Source of the DNA: Gemmatimonas sp. UBA7669
GTDB taxonomy: Bacteria > Gemmatimonadota > Gemmatimonadetes > Gemmatimonadales > Gemmatimonadaceae
Length of the DNA stretch: 64,000 nucleotides
Direction: 5' to 3'
Assembly (NCBI RefSeq): GCF_002483225.1
Contig: NZ_DLHL01000051.1
Span: 62,001-126,000, forward strand
Shown piece by piece: positions 17,713 through 24,960 of this stretch. Within the stretch, counting starts at the first letter, position 1, and every line of letters starts with the position of its first letter. Made by a program: the position numbers and the translations under genes. A model generated the notes under the pieces. It saw nothing but the letters and a program-made list of their open reading frames with translations, searched no databases and was not told the origin of the DNA.

Positions 17713-19044
17713 GTGCGTCGCCTCGTCATTCTGCTGATTCTCTTTGCCGTGATGCGCGGCGTGTTCGTGCTGGGCGGCCCCACGAGCGGCATTCCCACGC
17801 TGATGCTGTTTGGCTTCCTCATCCTTGCCGCGTACAGCGTGGGCGAGCTGGTGAAGCCGTTTGGCATTCCCAAGATCGTGGGCTATCTGATTGCCGGCAT
17901 TCTATTCGGGCCACCGGGACTGGCGTACGTCAGCAAACCGGCACTCACCGAGCTGACTCCGGTGAGCAACCTGGCCATCGCGCTCATCGCGTTTCTGGCC
18001 GGCGCCGAACTGCAGTTGTCGGAAATCCGCGAGCGCGGTGCGGCCATTCTCAAGATGGTGTCGAGCGAACTGGTTCTGACCTTTGCGGCCATTGCGGGCA
18101 CGATGGTGCTCCTGCGCAGTCAGCTCCCCATTCTCGCCAATGCACCCGCCGCGGAAGTGGTGGCCTTTTCGCTGCTGTTTGCGAGTGTGGCGGTGGTGCA
18201 CTCGCCGGCGGTGACGATGGCGCTTCTCACCGAAACGCGGGCCAATGGGCCGGTGGCTCGCTACACGCTGGGTGTGGTGCTGGTGATGGACGTGGCGGTG
18301 GTGCTGCTGTTCTCGCTGGTGTTGGCGGTGGCGCGCAGCTTGGCCCCGCCGGCGGGTGGCGCCGAGGGCGTGCAGGCCGGCGCGGTGCTGTGGGAGATCG
18401 GTGGTTCGGTGCTGGTGGGCGCGGTGCTGGGGGCCTGCATTGCGCTCTATCTGCGCTTCATCAGCCGTGAGCTGTTCATCTTCGGCTTGCTGATGGCGCT
18501 GTTGGGCAGTGAAGTCGCGCGCATTCTGCACGTCGAGACACTGCTCACCTTGCTGGTGGCGGGCTTTGTGGCGGAGAACGCGGGTGGCGGACGCGGTGAA
18601 GACCTGCGGCACGCCATGGAACGTGCGGCGGCGCCGGTGTTCGTGGTGTTCTTTGCGCTGGCCGGTGCGAAGATCGATCCGCGCGCGGTGCTGCCGTTGT
18701 TGCCCATTGTGATTCCCGTGGTGCTCGTGCGCATGGCGGGCATCTACAGTGGCATGCGCCTGGGCGGCAAGTGGGCGGGTCTGCCCACGCAGGTGACGGG
18801 CAATGCCTGGTTGGGTCTCGTGTCGCAGGCGGGTGTGGCCATCGGCCTCGCGACGGTGGTGGCCGATGTGTATCCGTCACGTGGCGCGCCGCTGCGGGCG
18901 TTGCTCATGGCCACCATCGCCATCAACGAGACCATTGGCCCGATCATGTTCCGTCTTGGTCTCAAGCGCGCGGGAGAGCTGACACCGTCCGAGGCGAACG
19001 CCGGCCAATCGGTGGGCAGTCCACCAACGGCCGGCGCGCATTGA
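17713..19044 (+). CDS. Cation:proton antiporter (CPA2-like), second of a pair
   Basis: The 443-residue product starts at GTG 17713 directly after the stop of the first antiporter. It shows the Na+/H+ exchanger domain more clearly: Lys-Ile-Val-Gly-Tyr-Leu-Ile-Ala-Gly-Ile-Leu-Phe-Gly-Pro-Pro-Gly near residue 55, Phe-Leu-Ala-Gly-Ala-Glu-Leu near 95 and about 12 membrane helices. Kef-type RCK domains are absent. The two proteins differ in sequence and could form a hetero-oligomer or be two independent transporters. Direct abutment argues for translational coupling. Confidence 0.75.
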   Translation: MRRLVILLILFAVMRGVFVLGGPTSGIPTLMLFGFLILAAYSVGELVKPFGIPKIVGYLIAGILFGPPGLAYVSKPALTELTPVSNLAIALIAFLAGAELQLSEIRERGAAILKMVSSELVLTFAAIAGTMVLLRSQLPILANAPAAEVVAFSLLFASVAVVHSPAVTMALLTETRANGPVARYTLGVVLVMDVAVVLLFSLVLAVARSLAPPAGGAEGVQAGAVLWEIGGSVLVGAVLGACIALYLRFISRELFIFGLLMALLGSEVARILHVETLLTLLVAGFVAENAGGGRGEDLRHAMERAAAPVFVVFFALAGAKIDPRAVLPLLPIVIPVVLVRMAGIYSGMRLGGKWAGLPTQVTGNAWLGLVSQAGVAIGLATVVADVYPSRGAPLRALLMATIAINETIGPIMFRLGLKRAGELTPSEANAGQSVGSPPTAGAH

Positions 19045-19084
19045 TTGCAAGGCGCAAATACTCCTCTGCGCCCGCATTTCAACG

Positions 19085-19335
19085 CTGCGTGAGCTGTTCG
19101 CGATCTCGCGATGGCAACGAATGTCGATGCAGACGCCGGATCGTCAACCGCTCACGCAGAGAACTGCAAGAGAACATCGGAGAACGCAGAGGAACGGATC
19201 GTTCTTGATGGATCCTCATTTCTGATCCGTGTGGTTTCCGCTCAATCCGCGTCCTCCGCGGCAAGGCAGGTCGACTTTGACCGCCTTTCTCCGCGTGCTC
19301 TCTTCCTCCGCGTTCTCTGCGTGAGCTGTTAGCGA
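19085..19335. repeat. Nested direct and inverted repeats between convergent genes
   Basis: A 19-base sequence, CTGCGTGAGCTGTTCGCGA, recurs at 19317-19335 with one change. A 15-base inverted repeat, GCTCACGCAGAGAAC at 19150-19164 and its complement at 19312-19326, pairs the two sides. The 335-base gap (19045-19379) between the convergent antiporter and glycosyltransferase genes contains nothing else recognisable. It may be a terminator-like hairpin or a decayed small repeat element. Confidence 0.7.
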
Positions 19336-19379
19336 ACTTTCGGATGCAACGAGTGCTGCTGCGGCGGCCGCACGAGCCG

Positions 19380-20531
19380 TCAGGCCATGGTCTGTGGCTG
19401 CAGGTTCTCTCGCCTTCCCAGCACGGCGCGACCGATGCGCTTCATCCATCCGCTGTGCTTCGGCGCCGGCGGTTCGAGCGGTGCGATGTCGTCGAACACA
19501 CTGCGATAGGGCACGATGGCCGCTTCGGCGTGCGCGATGACGCTCCGCACCTGCTGCTCGTTGAAGGTTTCGAACGGCTTGAAATGGAAGGGATGCTGGC
19601 GCGCGGTTTCTGCGAACGCGTGAATGGCCGGGAACTCGCGCGAGAGCCGCGGCATGAGTTCCAGCACGCTGGCCAGCAGCAGCTTGGGGCTGGGCTGCTC
19701 ACCAAAGGAGTACTGCAGGTAACGGTCCTGTGCGAGTCGCCAGAACGCATCGGTGGCCTCGTTGATGGCCACCGCGTCGTACTCGAGCGCGGTGCACATG
19801 AGGCCCCAGAGCACATGCTGTTCGCGGCCCGACATGTTGCGAGTGGGGGACTCGGGCGCCTTGTGCCAGTGCCGCAGAAAGGCGTGGTCGAGGATGTAGC
19901 CGGTGGGAATGCCGTGCCGCCACATGCGGAGATTGAACTCCGTCCACTCGCCCCAGAACTGTCGACGCGGGTTGAACCCGCCAATGTCCGCGAAAAGTCG
20001 ACGGTAGCCGGCCACGAGCATGCCCTGCACCGGCATGTAGCGGATGCCGTCCACGTTCACATACGGCGTGGACTCACGCGGCTTGAAGCGGGTGTCGGTG
20101 TCTTCTTCGTACGACGGGAGACCGACGATGCCCAGCGGATGCGCGCGCAGGGTCTGCTCGATGGCGCCCAGAATGTCGCCGTGCAGTGTGAGGTCGTCGT
20201 CGATGAAGGCCACGAGCGGTGTGCGACACACGGAGAGTTGCACACGCCGGCCGCCACCGATGGTGGGGTCGGTGGCGTTGACGTAGACACGAATGGGCAG
20301 CGATGGCGCGAGCGCGCGGATGCGTGCCTCGACGGCCATGGGCTCTTCTTCCGTGGCCGTGTTGTACACGATCACCACCTCGAACGGCGTGCGCCTGGGC
20401 AGCTCGGCCATGGACCGCAGCAGCTTGCCCAGAAACTCCACCCGTGAGGGGATGGTGAGCATGGTGAAGGTCCAGCGCGGGGCCCCGGCCACACCGGCCT
20501 GGGAATGAGACGGCGTGGTGGCCGTCCTCAT
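19380..20531 (-). CDS. GT2-like glycosyltransferase
   Basis: The 383-residue product starts at ATG 20531 inside an ATGA overlap with the upstream phosphatase gene. The N-terminal half is a GT-A fold: Phe-Thr-Met-Leu-Thr-Ile-Pro-Ser-Arg opening, Phe-Glu-Val-Val-Ile-Val-Tyr-Asn, and Phe-Ile-Asp-Asp-Asp-Leu as the metal-binding DxD motif. A Phe-Trp-Gly-Glu-Trp-Thr-Glu segment and His-Trp-His follow. Overlap with a mannosyl-3-phosphoglycerate phosphatase-like gene and with nhaA upstream suggests, but does not prove, synthesis of a sugar-glycerate osmolyte. It could instead modify a surface glycan. Confidence 0.7.
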   Translation of the reverse strand: MRTATTPSHSQAGVAGAPRWTFTMLTIPSRVEFLGKLLRSMAELPRRTPFEVVIVYNTATEEEPMAVEARIRALAPSLPIRVYVNATDPTIGGGRRVQLSVCRTPLVAFIDDDLTLHGDILGAIEQTLRAHPLGIVGLPSYEEDTDTRFKPRESTPYVNVDGIRYMPVQGMLVAGYRRLFADIGGFNPRRQFWGEWTEFNLRMWRHGIPTGYILDHAFLRHWHKAPESPTRNMSGREQHVLWGLMCTALEYDAVAINEATDAFWRLAQDRYLQYSFGEQPSPKLLLASVLELMPRLSREFPAIHAFAETARQHPFHFKPFETFNEQQVRSVIAHAEAAIVPYRSVFDDIAPLEPPAPKHSGWMKRIGRAVLGRRENLQPQTMA

Positions 20532-21496
20532 GTGCGCGCCCCCGAACTGCGGCGCGTCGACGCATGCTGCGCTGACGCGTACTGCGCCAACAGATCGAGC
20601 ATCTGCATCCAACCTCCTGGCCCTTCCGCCTCGAGGACGATGGCCTCGGGCAGGGCGGCAAGCGCCGGGTGTGGTCCCCGGTGCGGATTGCGAATCACGA
20701 AGCGCAGGTCGGCTTCAGCGAGCAGGGAGACGTCGTTCTCCTCGTTGCCGATCGCGGCAATCAGGGGAGATACCCCGTCGACGGTGAAATGGTGCCGTAG
20801 CGCACAGAGCGCCGGCCCTTTTCCACCTGCTGATGTGAGCGTGAACCAACGGCCTCCGCGCCGAAGTTGCAAGCCTCGTTGCTCACTTGTTTCCCGAATA
20901 TGGTCGAGCTCACTTGGTGAAATCGCGAGTGGATCGACCAGCACGCTGTTGCGGCGGGCATGCAGGGCTCGGCGTGCCGAGGCCGGCGTGCGAAAGCCCA
21001 GCTCGCGGAGGGCGGCCATGGAGCGCTGACGGGTGTCAGCCCTGGTGAACGGCTCAAGCCCTGCCATGTGCTGCCTGAGTGTCTCTGCAGTGGCGGCAAT
21101 ATGGCGCGCCTTCAAGCGTCTGCGGCCGTGCTGCTCGACGTCGGAGTGGTCGGCTGAATCACGGGTTGCCGCCGAGTCGACGGCCCATAGGGCTCCGTCT
21201 TCGGCAATGCAGGGGCCGGGAATGCCGAGGGCCCGCTGCAGCACCGTGAGCTCGCGGAGCGTGCGGCTGGAGGCGAGGCCCAACTGCACCGGCGCTCCCC
21301 AGTCCGTTTCGAGCTGGGAGAGACCACGGCGCAGCACGGCCGGGGTGACCGGCAGCCCCTCCTCACCCAGCAGCGTGCCGTCGACGTCGCTGAGAATGAG
21401 GAGGGGGCGCTCCGTCGCGGGGTGCCCTGTCGCGGGGTGCCCTGTCGCAGGATGCCCTGCCGGGGGGCGGCGCGCGGCGGGGCGCGGCCCGGTCAC
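20528..21496 (-). CDS. HAD-superfamily phosphatase, mannosyl-3-phosphoglycerate phosphatase-like
   Basis: The 322-residue product starts at GTG 21496, overlapping the nhaA stop as GTGA. After a Gly-His-Pro-Ala-Thr repeat (three units) come all four HAD motifs: Leu-Ser-Asp-Val-Asp-Gly-Thr-Leu, Leu-Ala-Ser-Ser-Arg-Thr, Gly-Gly-Lys-Gly-Pro and Gly-Asn-Glu-Glu-Asn-Asp. The Cof/MPGP-type cap lies in between (Gly-Pro-Cys-Ile-Ala-Glu-Asp-Gly). Mannosyl-3-phosphoglycerate phosphatase removes the phosphate in mannosylglycerate synthesis. Sucrose- or trehalose-phosphate phosphatases are close alternatives. Confidence 0.72.
   Translation of the reverse strand: MTGPRPAARRPPAGHPATGHPATGHPATERPLLILSDVDGTLLGEEGLPVTPAVLRRGLSQLETDWGAPVQLGLASSRTLRELTVLQRALGIPGPCIAEDGALWAVDSAATRDSADHSDVEQHGRRRLKARHIAATAETLRQHMAGLEPFTRADTRQRSMAALRELGFRTPASARRALHARRNSVLVDPLAISPSELDHIRETSEQRGLQLRRGGRWFTLTSAGGKGPALCALRHHFTVDGVSPLIAAIGNEENDVSLLAEADLRFVIRNPHRGPHPALAALPEAIVLEAEGPGGWMQMLDLLAQYASAQHASTRRSSGART
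21414..21458. repeat. 15-bp coding tandem repeat
   Basis: Three 15-base units, plus-strand form GTCGCGGGGTGCCCT, encode Gly-His-Pro-Ala-Thr three times at the N-terminus of the HAD phosphatase. The first two units are identical, so the expansion may be recent. Confidence 0.85.
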
Positions 21497-22680
21497 GGGG
21501 CCGAGGGGAGTGCCGACGGCGTGGGTCGGCGTGCAAAGGACAGCAGGACCGCTCCGCCAATACCAGTGATGAGCGATCCGCTCAGCACACCAATCTTGGC
21601 GGCGTCGAGCTGGGCGTTTTCGCCAAAGGCCAGGGCGGCGATGAACAGCGACATGGTGAAGCCGATGCCGCCCAGCGTGGCCACGCCGAATACGCGGTAC
21701 CAGTCGGCGTCGGCGGGGAGATCGGCCCACCGGAATCGGACGGCCAGCCAGGCGGCGCCAAAAATGCCGAGCGGTTTGCCGACGATGAGGCCGAGGGCCG
21801 CGGCACTGACGGCCGGCTGTCGGGCGAAGCTGGCCAGGTCGTCGGGCAGCGTCACCCCCGCATTGGCGAGCGCAAAGAGCGGGATGATGAGATACGTGAC
21901 CGGCCAGTTGAGATAGTGCTCGAGTCGCTCCTGCACGCAGTCGGGCCCCTTGGAGGGCACGGTGAAGGCCAGCAGCACGCCAGCGATGCTGGCATGGATT
22001 CCCGACTTGAAGACGGCGAACCAGAGGGCTATGCCCAGCAGGGCATAGGGCCAGATGGCCCCGACGCGGCGGCGATTGAGCTCGAGCAGCGCCAGCAGCA
22101 GCAGCACCGTGACGCCAAGGGCGCGCGCACTCACGGTGGGGGTGTAGAAGAAGGCGATGACGAGCACGGCGCCGATGTCATCGGCAATGGCCAGGGCGGC
22201 CAGAAAGATGCGAAGCCCCGAGGGAACGCGGTTGCCCAGCAGGGCCACGATGCCAAGGGCAAAGGCAATGTCGGTGGCCATGGGAATGCCCCAGCCGGCG
22301 TGCGCGTCCGTGCCGCCCGCCACCAACAAATAGATGGAGGCCGGCAATACCATGCCACCCACGGCGCCGACTACGGGCAGGGCGGCCTTTCGTATGCTGG
22401 AGAGGGCCCCGTCCTGGATTTCGTGCTTGATCTCGAGACCGACCACGAGAAAGAACACGGCCATCAGGGCGTCGTTGATGAAGTGCTGCAACGACAGCCC
22501 GGCCACCGGCAGGTGATTGAGGGCGTGGTAGGTCTCCCGCCAGGGCGAGTTGGCCCAGATGAGCGCCAGCAGGGCGCAGCCCAACAGCAGCAGTCCGCTG
22601 AGGGCCTGGCTTGGCGGTGGGGCCTTCTCGTCGATCAGCCCGTCTTCGATTGGATCGGCGTATTGTGGCGTAGGTTCCAT
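21493..22680 (-). CDS. nhaA: NhaA-type Na+/H+ antiporter
   Basis: The 395-residue inner-membrane protein starts at ATG 22680. NhaA exchanges sodium for protons to control pH and salt. Family marks are clear: Phe-Phe-Leu-Val-Val-Gly-Leu-Glu-Ile-Lys-His-Glu near residue 80, Met-Ala-Thr-Asp-Ile-Ala-Phe-Ala near 140 and Ala-Asp-Asp-Ile-Gly-Ala-Val near 170, carrying the two transport aspartates. About 11-12 helices are visible. The phosphatase and glycosyltransferase genes follow with overlapping start codons, so this looks like a salt-stress operon. The S41 protease gene lies divergently 117 bases away. Confidence 0.9.
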   Translation of the reverse strand: MEPTPQYADPIEDGLIDEKAPPPSQALSGLLLLGCALLALIWANSPWRETYHALNHLPVAGLSLQHFINDALMAVFFLVVGLEIKHEIQDGALSSIRKAALPVVGAVGGMVLPASIYLLVAGGTDAHAGWGIPMATDIAFALGIVALLGNRVPSGLRIFLAALAIADDIGAVLVIAFFYTPTVSARALGVTVLLLLALLELNRRRVGAIWPYALLGIALWFAVFKSGIHASIAGVLLAFTVPSKGPDCVQERLEHYLNWPVTYLIIPLFALANAGVTLPDDLASFARQPAVSAAALGLIVGKPLGIFGAAWLAVRFRWADLPADADWYRVFGVATLGGIGFTMSLFIAALAFGENAQLDAAKIGVLSGSLITGIGGAVLLSFARRPTPSALPSAP

Positions 22681-22797
22681 ATTTGACGGATCACCCGGCG
22701 AATGCGTGTAGTATGTAGGTAACCCCATGGCCCAGCGGATGCGACCGTTGCGCTTCGCGGAATTTGGGGTTCGACCGGACGTATCGAGGGCCGCAGG

Positions 22798-24378
22798 ATG
22801 TCGTCGCCGTCTCCAACTCCACGCCGTGCCAGCCGACGGACAACGCGTCGGGCGCTGTGGCTTGTGCCCCTGGTGGCCGGCAGCGTGGGGGCGGCGTTTG
22901 TGACGGGGCGCTGGTATGAGCGGCGCTTCGTGGAGGCGCGCAGTGAGTGGGCGGGCGTGCAACTGCTCTCCTCGGCCATCGATTCCGTGCGAGCCAATGC
23001 GCTCGACTCGCTGCCCAGCGATGAACTCATCCGCCGTGCCGTGACCGGCATGCTACGCGAGCTGCAGGACCCCTATGCGGCGATGCTGCAGTCGGACGGC
23101 ATGCAGCGTTATCGCGGGACCTTGCTGGGTGAGGGGCATGGGCTGGGTCTGACCATGCGCCGCCATGCCGATGGGGCGAGTATCGCCCGCGTGGCCCTTG
23201 GGTCGCCGGCCATGTTGTCGGGCATCCGCGCCGGCGACCGCCTGCTTGCGGTGGATGGCGTGCCGGTAGAGGCCGACGGCAGTTGGGGAAAGAACAGCGA
23301 CAGTACCGCAACATCTCCAGATCAACATCTGGTCACTTTATGGCGCGCGCCGCTCGGTGACACGGTTCGGGTGGTGGTGCGGCGCAGCGCCTGGCGCATG
23401 CCGGCCGTGTCGGATGCCGCCCTGTTGAATGACAGCTTGGGCTATGTCCGGCTGGCGTCCATGACGGCGCATTCGGCGGAAGAGGTGGAGCGCGCCGTGG
23501 CCGTGCTGGTGCAGCGCGGCGCACGCTCGCTGGTGCTGGACCTGCGTGGCAACAGCGGCGGGCTGTTCGAAGAGGGCGTCAAGGTCGCGTCGCTGTTCCT
23601 GCCGCGTGGTGTGGTGGTGGCTTCGCTGGCGGGACGAGGCGGCGACGCCGTGCAGCCGCACGAGGCGCGCGGCTCGCGCTGGTCCAACTTGCCGATGACC
23701 GTGCTGGTGGACCGCCAGACCGCCTCGGCGGCCGAGGTGATTGCGGCGGCGCTGCGCGAGCACGACCGGGCGCTGCTGGTGGGTGAGCCGACATACGGCA
23801 AAGGCGTGGTGCAGCGGGTGGTGAACCTGTCCCCCGACATTGCGTTGCGGCTTACGACGGCGCGTTGGCTGACGCCGTCGGGGCGGGCGCTCGAGCGGAA
23901 TGCGGTGCGCGGCGGCGGATTCACCGGCGGGTTGATTCCTGATGTGGTGGTGGACCAGCCGGGCCGGCGAGACCTGGCGGCAGTGCCGCGCGAGTGGACC
24001 GGTGACGCGGCGCGTCGCATGGACCAGCTGGCCGACTCCTTGGCGGTGCATGCGCTGCGGGCCGGTTGGGCCACGCGCCCGCTGGCGGTGTTCGAGGCGC
24101 GGTTGCGGGCGTCACTGGCCCAGCTCACGCCGGGCGCGCTCACGTCGCCTTTGCTGCGTGCCGACTGGGTGACGCAGGCCACGCGTCTGGCGCTCGTCCG
24201 GCACCTGGAGATCGAGGGCGAGCGGGAAACCATTCTGCGGTACGCCGTACGTGATGATGCCGCCCTGCGGGCCGGCGCCGAGGTGCTGCTGCCGGGTGAA
24301 GACCTGGCGCAGGTTATTCCCGCGCCCTTGCCGGCGCCCCTGCCTGCTTCGGTAACGGGCTCCGCGTTTACGCCGTGA
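22798..24378 (+). CDS. S41-family C-terminal processing protease with PDZ domain
   Basis: The 526-residue product has a basic N-terminus and one membrane segment (about residues 18-38), so it acts outside the inner membrane. A PDZ domain (about 105-170) contains Gly-Leu-Gly-Leu and Ser-Gly-Ile-Arg-Ala-Gly-Asp-Arg-Leu-Leu. The S41 core follows with Leu-Asp-Leu-Arg-Gly-Asn-Ser-Gly-Gly, catalytic Ser310 in Gln-Thr-Ala-Ser-Ala-Ala-Glu and Lys335 in Tyr-Gly-Lys-Gly. These proteases trim or degrade exported proteins from the C-terminus. A helical C-terminal domain of about 130 residues follows. Confidence 0.87.
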   Translation: MSSPSPTPRRASRRTTRRALWLVPLVAGSVGAAFVTGRWYERRFVEARSEWAGVQLLSSAIDSVRANALDSLPSDELIRRAVTGMLRELQDPYAAMLQSDGMQRYRGTLLGEGHGLGLTMRRHADGASIARVALGSPAMLSGIRAGDRLLAVDGVPVEADGSWGKNSDSTATSPDQHLVTLWRAPLGDTVRVVVRRSAWRMPAVSDAALLNDSLGYVRLASMTAHSAEEVERAVAVLVQRGARSLVLDLRGNSGGLFEEGVKVASLFLPRGVVVASLAGRGGDAVQPHEARGSRWSNLPMTVLVDRQTASAAEVIAAALREHDRALLVGEPTYGKGVVQRVVNLSPDIALRLTTARWLTPSGRALERNAVRGGGFTGGLIPDVVVDQPGRRDLAAVPREWTGDAARRMDQLADSLAVHALRAGWATRPLAVFEARLRASLAQLTPGALTSPLLRADWVTQATRLALVRHLEIEGERETILRYAVRDDAALRAGAEVLLPGEDLAQVIPAPLPAPLPASVTGSAFTP

Positions 24379-24396
24379 GCCAGTCACCGAGCGCCG

Positions 24397-24452
24397 GTCA
24401 CCGTGAGTCGGTCACTGTGAGTCAGTGTCTGTGAGTCGGTTTCCGTGACTGG
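24397..24452. repeat. 14-bp tandem repeat carrying a start codon
   Basis: Four 14-base units of the type GTCACCGTGAGTCG lie between the protease gene and the next gene. The proposed GTG start at 24445 is inside the last, diverged unit, so repeat copy number could alter spacing upstream of that gene. Confidence 0.75.
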
Positions 24453-24960
24453 ATGGCGTGGCGTGGCCTGGATGGCGTTTGGGCTGTCTCTGCTGCCAGT
24501 GATTGCCGGCGCGCAGCCCACGCCGCTCGACACGTGGATCGTGCGACGCTACCGGGGCGCGCAGCTGGTGCCGGATTCGCAGCCAGCGCGAGGCGCTTCG
24601 GCGACGCCCGTGGCCCGTGTGGCCGCGGCCCCGCGCATTGAGCAGACGCGGCGTGGCACCACTCGCGACACGCTCTGGGCGGTGCACTTTGCGGCCGGGC
24701 CGGAATTGGCTGGGCTCTCGGTGGGAACGCGCACCACCCTGACGGGTCCCACGGGTACCATGACGCCGGTGGTGGCGCGGGTGGTGGCGCGTCGCCCGTT
24801 TCGCGCGCCGCGGAGCCCCGGCTCGGCGCTGCGCCCCGACTCCAATTGGCGTCATGCCTGGGCCTATCTTGTCGTGATGCCACACCTCAACGAATCCGCC
24901 ATCTCGCGTTATCGCGGCTGGCTGCTGGTGGAAACACCCGACCGTCCGGCCACGCGATGA
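24445..24960 (+). CDS. Exported protein of unknown function
   Basis: The 171-residue product has a signal peptide: Trp-Arg-Gly-Val-Ala-Trp, then a hydrophobic stretch ending Val-Ile-Ala-Gly-Ala-Gln. The start may be GTG 24445 or ATG 24472. The mature part is Ala-, Arg- and Pro-rich with a beta-like segment around Thr-Leu-Trp-Ala-Val-His-Phe. No family is recognised. It overlaps the next gene by ATGA and is probably co-expressed with that putative outer-membrane protein. Confidence 0.55.
   Translation: MTGWRGVAWMAFGLSLLPVIAGAQPTPLDTWIVRRYRGAQLVPDSQPARGASATPVARVAAAPRIEQTRRGTTRDTLWAVHFAAGPELAGLSVGTRTTLTGPTGTMTPVVARVVARRPFRAPRSPGSALRPDSNWRHAWAYLVVMPHLNESAISRYRGWLLVETPDRPATR

Noticed and set aside
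19344..20447. Plus-strand frame of 367 codons
   Set aside because: Antisense to the glycosyltransferase gene, which has a clear GT-A fold and an ATGA overlap with its upstream neighbour.
21497..21730. N-terminal extension of the HAD phosphatase
   Set aside because: It would overlap nhaA by over 230 bases and reads as Arg/His-rich shadow sequence. GTG 21496 with a GTGA overlap is better.
22681..22797. Sigma-70 promoter TTGACG...TAGTAT for the S41 protease gene
   Set aside because: The spacing is 20 bases, too long for confidence, and the -10 match is only four of six.
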